Assembly (NCBI GenBank): GCA_947372575.1
Contig: CANBUF010000042.1
Location: 1 to 9,968, forward strand
Length of the DNA: 9,968 bases
Origin: Alcaligenaceae bacterium
Lineage (GTDB): Bacteria > Pseudomonadota > Gammaproteobacteria > Burkholderiales > Burkholderiaceae
Direction of reading: 5' to 3'
Shown here: piece by piece, positions 6,166 through 9,968 of the stretch
Layout: every line of letters starts with the position of its first letter
How positions within the stretch are numbered: position 1 is the first letter of the stretch
Notes under the pieces: model-generated
Told to the model about the DNA's origin: nothing
The model's database searches: none
What the model saw: the letters and a program-made list of their open reading frames with translations, nothing else
Translations under genes and position numbers: made by a program

Positions 6166-6966
6166 ATGCATCCAATGCTTAATACCGCCATCAAGGCGGC
6201 CCGGCGCGCCGGAACCATCATTAACCGCGCGAGCATTGATCTTGATCGCATCCAAGTGTCCCGAAAAGGGCCAAGCGATTATGTCACGGAAGTCGATCGC
6301 GCCGCTGAAGAAGCCATTATCGATGTGCTCGGTACGGCGTATCCTGATCACGCCTTTCTGGCCGAAGAGTCCGGCCAGAGCAGCCAGCTCGAGCCAGGCC
6401 AGCACCATGAGAATGAATGGGTGATTGATCCGCTCGACGGCACGACCAATTTTATTCATGGTTTTCCGACCTATGCGATTTCGATCGCGCTGCGCCAGCG
6501 CGGCCAGGTTACGCAAGCGGTGATCTTCGATCCAGCGCGTAACGAAATGTTTACAGCCAGTCGCGGCGGTGGTGCTTTCCTCAACGATCGCCGGATGCGT
6601 GTGTCTACTCAGACTAAGTATCACGATGCCTTGCTGGGCGCTCGCTGGCCTGGTTCCAAATTACCCGATAACCTGCTGGCTTCACGTTTTTCCGAACTGG
6701 CACAAGGCTGTGCTGGCTTGCGCCGCACGGGCTCCTCGGTACTGGATCTCGTCTACGTTGCAGTCGGACGTCTGGATGGCTTTTGTGGCCTGGGTCTCAA
6801 ACCCTGGGATCTCGCAGCAGCTAGCCTGATGGTTCTTGAGGCAGGCGGACTGATTTCGGATCTCGAGGGTGAGCAGACCTGGATTGATAGTGGCAATGTG
6901 CTGGCCGCTACGCCCAAGATCTTTACCCAGATGCTGGCCCATCTGAATCCGGCAGCGTCTAAGTAG
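6166..6966 (+). CDS. suhB: Inositol-1-monophosphatase family protein SuhB
   Basis: A 266-residue member of the lithium-sensitive, magnesium-dependent phosphatase family, near the usual length for SuhB. Metal-site motifs are present: LAEESG (Glu68), WVIDPLDGTTNF (Asp88 and Asp91), and KPWDLAAASLMVLEAGG (Asp215). RKGPSDYVTEVDRAAE (33-48) is the typical N-terminal block. The enzyme hydrolyses inositol monophosphates. In E. coli SuhB also works in the ribosomal RNA antitermination complex with NusA, NusB and NusG, and this role is plausible but not visible in the sequence. The ATG sits just 40 bases from trmJ and lacks a visible Shine-Dalgarno sequence. GTG or ATG codons further in would remove the conserved N-terminal helix, so 6166 is kept. 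Confidence 0.93.
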   Translation: MHPMLNTAIKAARRAGTIINRASIDLDRIQVSRKGPSDYVTEVDRAAEEAIIDVLGTAYPDHAFLAEESGQSSQLEPGQHHENEWVIDPLDGTTNFIHGFPTYAISIALRQRGQVTQAVIFDPARNEMFTASRGGGAFLNDRRMRVSTQTKYHDALLGARWPGSKLPDNLLASRFSELAQGCAGLRRTGSSVLDLVYVAVGRLDGFCGLGLKPWDLAAASLMVLEAGGLISDLEGEQTWIDSGNVLAATPKIFTQMLAHLNPAASK

Positions 6967-7010
6967 CACTGTCATATTTATCCGTTACCATTAAGTGCTT
7001 AGTAACTCTC

Positions 7011-7014
7011 GGAG
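7011..7014 (+). promoter_or_regulatory. Ribosome binding site of the TerC-CBS gene
   Basis: GGAG lies 6 bases before ATG 7021 and fixes that start. It is inside the palindrome GGAGCTCC, so it could pair locally. An imperfect hairpin with arms GTTAC (6984-6988) and GTAAC (7002-7006) lies just upstream. Confidence 0.6.
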
Positions 7015-7020
7015 CTCCTG

Positions 7021-8604
7021 ATGGAGTGGCTGCTTGACCCGACAATCTGGGTCGGCCTCTTTACCCTGGTCGTTCTTGAAATCGTCCTGGGTATTGATAA
7101 CCTGATTTTCATCGCAATCCTGGCGGAAAAACTTCCGCCAGCGGTTCGCGATCGTGCCCGCGTCATGGGCTTGCTCTTGGCGCTGGGGATGCGGCTGATT
7201 TTGCTGGCGGGCATGTCCTGGCTCGCTCAGCTCAAAGATCCCTGGGTGCATGTGGCGGGTTTTGGGTTTTCAGGACGTGACTTAATCCTGATGGTGGGTG
7301 GATTTTTTCTCATCTTCAAAGGCACGGTCGAGCTCCATGAACGTCTTGAGGGCAGTCGGCACCATGCCTCTGGCGCGCGTATCTATGCAGATTTCTGGGT
7401 GATCGTCACACAGATCGTCGTGCTCGACGCAGTGTTCTCCCTGGATGCGGTGATTACTGCAGTCGGAATGGTCGATCATCTGACCGTGATGATGGCCGCG
7501 GTCGTGATTGCGGTAGGTCTCATGCTGCTGGCATCCAAACCTCTCACGCGCTTTGTCAACGCCCATCCTACCGTCGTGGTGCTCTGCCTGGGCTTTTTGC
7601 TGATGATCGGCTTTTCGCTGGTGGCTGAGAGTTTTGGTTTCAAGATCCCCAAAGGCTATCTTTACGCTGCAATTGCCTTTTCGGTCGCCATCGAGTTGCT
7701 CAATCAGCTCGCACGTCACAATGGCCTCAAAATGGAATCTGTGCGTCCCATGCGCGAACGCACAGCCGAAGCCGTCTTGCGTATGCTCGGCAAACAATTG
7801 CCTGATGAGGCCGATACGGCGTCTGTTGATGAAACCGGCGGCAAACCCGCTCTGACCTTTGGCGTCGAAGAACGCAACATGGTGAGTGGCGTGCTGACGC
7901 TGGCTGAGCGCTCGATCCACTCTGTGATGACGCCACGCACTGAAGTTTCGTGGGTCAATCTGGATGATGAGCCCGCACTGATCCAAAAGCAGATCGCGCA
8001 GGCGCCTCACAGTTTTTTCCCTGTCTGTCGCGGTTCTCTGGATAACGTCCAGGGCATTGGCCGCGCCAAGGACATGATTGCAGACCTGATTACCTATGGT
8101 CATATCCGGCGTGTGAGTTTGCGCGAACCCATGATGGTGCACGACACCATCAGCATCATCCGCCTGATGGATACACTTAAACGTTCCCGTGGGCAGCTTG
8201 TGCTGGTGGCAGACGAGTTCGGTACGATTGAAGGGCTTGTTACGCCTATAGACGTGTTTGAGGCCATTGCAGGGGAGTTCCCGGATGAAGACGAGACCCC
8301 CGACATTATTCCGGACGGAGAGAATCACTGGAAAGTGGACGGAGCCGCTGACCTGCACCATCTCGAACAAGTGCTTGAGACTGAAGGCCTTGTTGACGAA
8401 GATGAGGATTACACCACTCTGGCGGGGTATCTCTTATCGCGTTTTGGTCATTTGCCCGCACCGGGAGATACTTGCGAGTACGCACATGCACATGCCCGTT
8501 TCAAGTTTGAAGTCGTGCAGATTGATGGGAGGCGGATTGCCCAGGTCAATATCGAGAAGCAAATCGATGCCGCAGAGTATGCCGAAGGTCCCGATTATGG
8601 CTGA
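7021..8604 (+). CDS. TerC-family membrane protein with CBS pair and CorC/HlyC domain (YoaE/YegH type)
   Basis: A 527-residue inner-membrane protein with three parts. Residues 1 to about 230 are a TerC domain of roughly seven membrane helices. Its acidic membrane motifs are LEIVLGIDN (Glu20, Asp26, Asn27) and [11 protein letters not shown] (Asp136, Asp142), the likely metal-coordinating residues. Residues about 295-425 form a cytoplasmic CBS pair (from [12 protein letters not shown] at about 301 to [16 protein letters not shown] at 401). Residues about 435-520 are the CorC/HlyC transporter-associated domain, which starts near [15 protein letters not shown]. coli YoaE and YegH have the same layout and length. 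TerC relatives export manganese or supply metal to secreted proteins, and the CBS pair may sense nucleotides. The ion here is not shown. The gene follows suhB by 54 bases, with no terminator seen between them, so some read-through is likely. Confidence 0.92.
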   Translation: MEWLLDPTIWVGLFTLVVLEIVLGIDNLIFIAILAEKLPPAVRDRARVMGLLLALGMRLILLAGMSWLAQLKDPWVHVAGFGFSGRDLILMVGGFFLIFKGTVELHERLEGSRHHASGARIYADFWVIVTQIVVLDAVFSLDAVITAVGMVDHLTVMMAAVVIAVGLMLLASKPLTRFVNAHPTVVVLCLGFLLMIGFSLVAESFGFKIPKGYLYAAIAFSVAIELLNQLARHNGLKMESVRPMRERTAEAVLRMLGKQLPDEADTASVDETGGKPALTFGVEERNMVSGVLTLAERSIHSVMTPRTEVSWVNLDDEPALIQKQIAQAPHSFFPVCRGSLDNVQGIGRAKDMIADLITYGHIRRVSLREPMMVHDTISIIRLMDTLKRSRGQLVLVADEFGTIEGLVTPIDVFEAIAGEFPDEDETPDIIPDGENHWKVDGAADLHHLEQVLETEGLVDEDEDYTTLAGYLLSRFGHLPAPGDTCEYAHAHARFKFEVVQIDGRRIAQVNIEKQIDAAEYAEGPDYG

Positions 8605-8629
8605 TGGTTTTTTTTGATTTAACCCAAGG

Positions 8630-8665
8630 TTCGGGATTCTCGCCTTAGCAGGTGACAATCCCGAA
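8630..8665 (+). terminator. Long hairpin terminator between convergent genes
   Basis: TTCGGGATT (8630-8638) and AATCCCGAA (8657-8665) form a perfect 9-bp outer stem. After one C-C mismatch, six more pairs (8640-8645 with 8650-8655, one G-U) close on a TAGC loop. TTTGCTTTG follows on the plus strand, so it mainly stops the TerC-CBS transcript. On the minus strand no U-run follows, but the hairpin lies 10 bases after the lpxH stop and may protect that 3' end. A run of eight T (8608-8615) just after the TerC-CBS stop is a separate feature with no stem before it. Confidence 0.8.
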
Positions 8666-8674
8666 TTTGCTTTG

Positions 8675-9454
8675 TCAAGCGTGATCCAGGTCAAACAGGC
8701 TTGGGCCTTCTTCATCGATGACCATCCAGCCACCGCGTGGAGCCTGGTTGGCTTCGAGGTGATCACAGTCCCAGTCAGGCAGGACCCAGCGTTCGCAGAC
8801 TTTGCCGTCCACGGTCAGCACATGGCGACCTGGTCGGTGTGTGTGTCCATGCACCACCAGAGACACCTCAGCCGTACGGATTGCTTGCGCAACCGCCTCT
8901 GCATTGACATCCATGATTTCGCTAGTTTTGGTCTGGTTAGCTGTCATGCTTTCGCCACGGGCCTGAGCGGCAATCGCCAGGCGTTCGGGGATGCTGCGCG
9001 CCAGAAAACCAGACTGCCAGGCGGGATTGCGCACCATCGCGCGAAATTGCTGGTAAGCCGTATCGTCGGTACAGTACTCATCGCCATGACTGAGCAGCAA
9101 AGTGCGATCGCCTACGGTGATCAGGACTTCTTCGGGTAATAACCGTGCGCCGAGACCGGCAGCCAGTGCCTCACCCATCAAAAAGTCACGATTCCCTCGA
9201 CCCAGCCATACCGGGATTTTTGCGGCACAGGCTTTGATCGCCATCAGATCCTGGGCCAGCCAGGGAGGGGCGACCACGGCGACATCGTCACCGATCCAGG
9301 CATCAAAAATGTCGCCCGGCAAGAGCAAGGCTTGCGCCTCGCTTGCGGCAAGTTTGAGGAACTCGCGAAAAGCTTCTGAGGTACCTGTCGTATTCTGGCC
9401 CAGATGGATATCTGAGGCCAGCCATACAGGACCTGCAAGAGAGATCTTATTCAA
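8675..9454 (-). CDS. lpxH: UDP-2,3-diacylglucosamine diphosphatase LpxH
   Basis: This 259-residue peripheral membrane enzyme cleaves UDP-2,3-diacylglucosamine to lipid X and UMP in lipid A synthesis. The calcineurin-like metal-site motifs are complete: SDIHLG (Asp15, His17), [11 protein letters not shown] (Asp48), GRGNRDFL (Asn88, Arg89), [10 protein letters not shown] (His123) and HGHTHRPG (202-209). The WIGDD and FLMGEAL elements are specific to LpxH within the superfamily. The start is TTG 9454, which lies inside the end of ppiB and overlaps it by 8 bases. AAGG on the minus strand about 9 bases upstream may serve as the ribosome site. No ATG or GTG exists before the first metal motif, so the TTG is well supported. 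Translation is likely coupled to ppiB. Confidence 0.94.
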   Translation of the reverse strand: MNKISLAGPVWLASDIHLGQNTTGTSEAFREFLKLAASEAQALLLPGDIFDAWIGDDVAVVAPPWLAQDLMAIKACAAKIPVWLGRGNRDFLMGEALAAGLGARLLPEEVLITVGDRTLLLSHGDEYCTDDTAYQQFRAMVRNPAWQSGFLARSIPERLAIAAQARGESMTANQTKTSEIMDVNAEAVAQAIRTAEVSLVVHGHTHRPGRHVLTVDGKVCERWVLPDWDCDHLEANQAPRGGWMVIDEEGPSLFDLDHA

Positions 9455-9956
9455 TGACGACAGCCTTGGTGATCACAAGATCCTCAGCGGGAACGTTCTG
9501 ATGAAAGCCGCTATTGCCGGTTTTGACGGCTTTCATTTTGTCGATCACGTCCTGGCCTTCGACGACCTCACCAAACACGGCATAGCCCCAGCCGTTCGAG
9601 GTCGGTGCGGTGTGGTTGAGGAATTCGTTGTTGGCCACGTTAATGAAAAACTGTGAAGACGCTGAGTGCGGCTCGTTGGTGCGTGCCATGGCGAGCGTGT
9701 ACTTGTTGTTTTTCAAGCCATTGTTGGCTTCGTTTTCGATTTGTGGCTTGGTGGCTTTCTGTTTCATTCCGGGCTCAAAACCGCCGCCTTGCACCATAAA
9801 GCCATCGATAACACGATGAAAAATTGTGCCATTGTAAAAACCGTCATTGACGTAGGCCAGAAAGTTTGCAACGGTCTTCGGTGCTTTGGCTGCATCGAGG
9901 GAAATCACGAAGTCACCAAGATTGGTGCTTACTTTGACGCGGGGATTCGTGCTCAT
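9447..9956 (-). CDS. ppiB: Cytoplasmic peptidyl-prolyl cis-trans isomerase B (cyclophilin)
   Basis: A complete 169-residue cyclophilin with no signal peptide, close to E. coli PpiB (164 residues) along its length. The active-site block is [15 protein letters not shown] (46-60) with Arg48, Phe53 and Gln56. [29 protein letters not shown] (75-93), [11 protein letters not shown] (97-107) and [19 protein letters not shown] follow. It speeds isomerisation of Xaa-Pro bonds during folding in the cytoplasm. The ATG at 9956 leaves only 12 upstream bases in the window, so its ribosome site and promoter are mostly out of view. It is the upstream partner of lpxH on the minus strand. Confidence 0.95.
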   Translation of the reverse strand: MSTNPRVKVSTNLGDFVISLDAAKAPKTVANFLAYVNDGFYNGTIFHRVIDGFMVQGGGFEPGMKQKATKPQIENEANNGLKNNKYTLAMARTNEPHSASSQFFINVANNEFLNHTAPTSNGWGYAVFGEVVEGQDVIDKMKAVKTGNSGFHQNVPAEDLVITKAVVIE

Positions 9957-9968
9957 GGAATTAACGCC

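Noticed and set aside
6967..7020. Manganese (yybP-ykoY) riboswitch ahead of the TerC-family gene
   Set aside because: The 54-base leader is too short and shows none of the conserved purine-rich loop sequences. Only a weak imperfect hairpin is present.
7282..8370. 362-residue open frame on the minus strand opposite the TerC-CBS gene
   Set aside because: It is very rich in His, Gln and Asp, with no recognisable domain. The plus-strand frame is a complete known architecture.
9102..9656. 184-residue plus-strand frame across lpxH and ppiB
   Set aside because: It crosses two well-defined minus-strand genes and has no motif of its own.

Overview
The window is ordinary chromosomal backbone from a betaproteobacterium, most likely order Burkholderiales and near Alcaligenaceae (Bordetella-like). 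The evidence is the Bug/TctC-type periplasmic binding protein, the 3-oxoadipate-type CoA-transferase pair, the serine acetyltransferase with a long C-terminal extension, and the trmJ-cysE, suhB and ppiB-lpxH neighbourhoods. There is no IS element, phage gene, tRNA, rRNA, CRISPR array or obvious acquired island. No stretch longer than 300 bases lacks a gene.

Layout. Positions 1-227/248 (minus) hold the N-terminus of mutS, cut by the window edge. A divergent gap leads to a ybiR-like ion-transporter-superfamily permease (421-1530, plus). Next come a 12-bp tandem repeat array (1555-1621), a promoter, and a Bug-family solute-binding protein (1748-2740, plus). After a GNRA-loop hairpin come pcaI-like and pcaJ-like CoA-transferase subunits (2829-4141, plus), overlapping by ATGA. 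A strong terminator follows. Between the convergent ends of pcaJ and cysE lies a second, degenerate repeat tract of four 26-bp units (4194-4297).

The minus strand then carries trmJ and cysE (6125 to 4294, probably one transcription unit), divergent from suhB (6166-6966, plus). A TerC-CBS-CorC membrane protein of the YoaE/YegH type (7021-8604, plus) follows suhB. A long hairpin terminator separates it from the convergent ppiB-lpxH pair (9956 to 8675, minus), in which lpxH starts at a TTG inside the end of ppiB.

Functions are mostly housekeeping: mismatch repair, tRNA 2'-O-methylation, cysteine biosynthesis, inositol-phosphatase/antitermination factor, lipid A synthesis and protein folding. 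The only likely catabolic unit is the binding protein plus CoA-transferase. I found no convincing undescribed multi-gene system. The most unusual signals are the two non-coding repeat tracts and the long low-complexity linker and tail of CysE.
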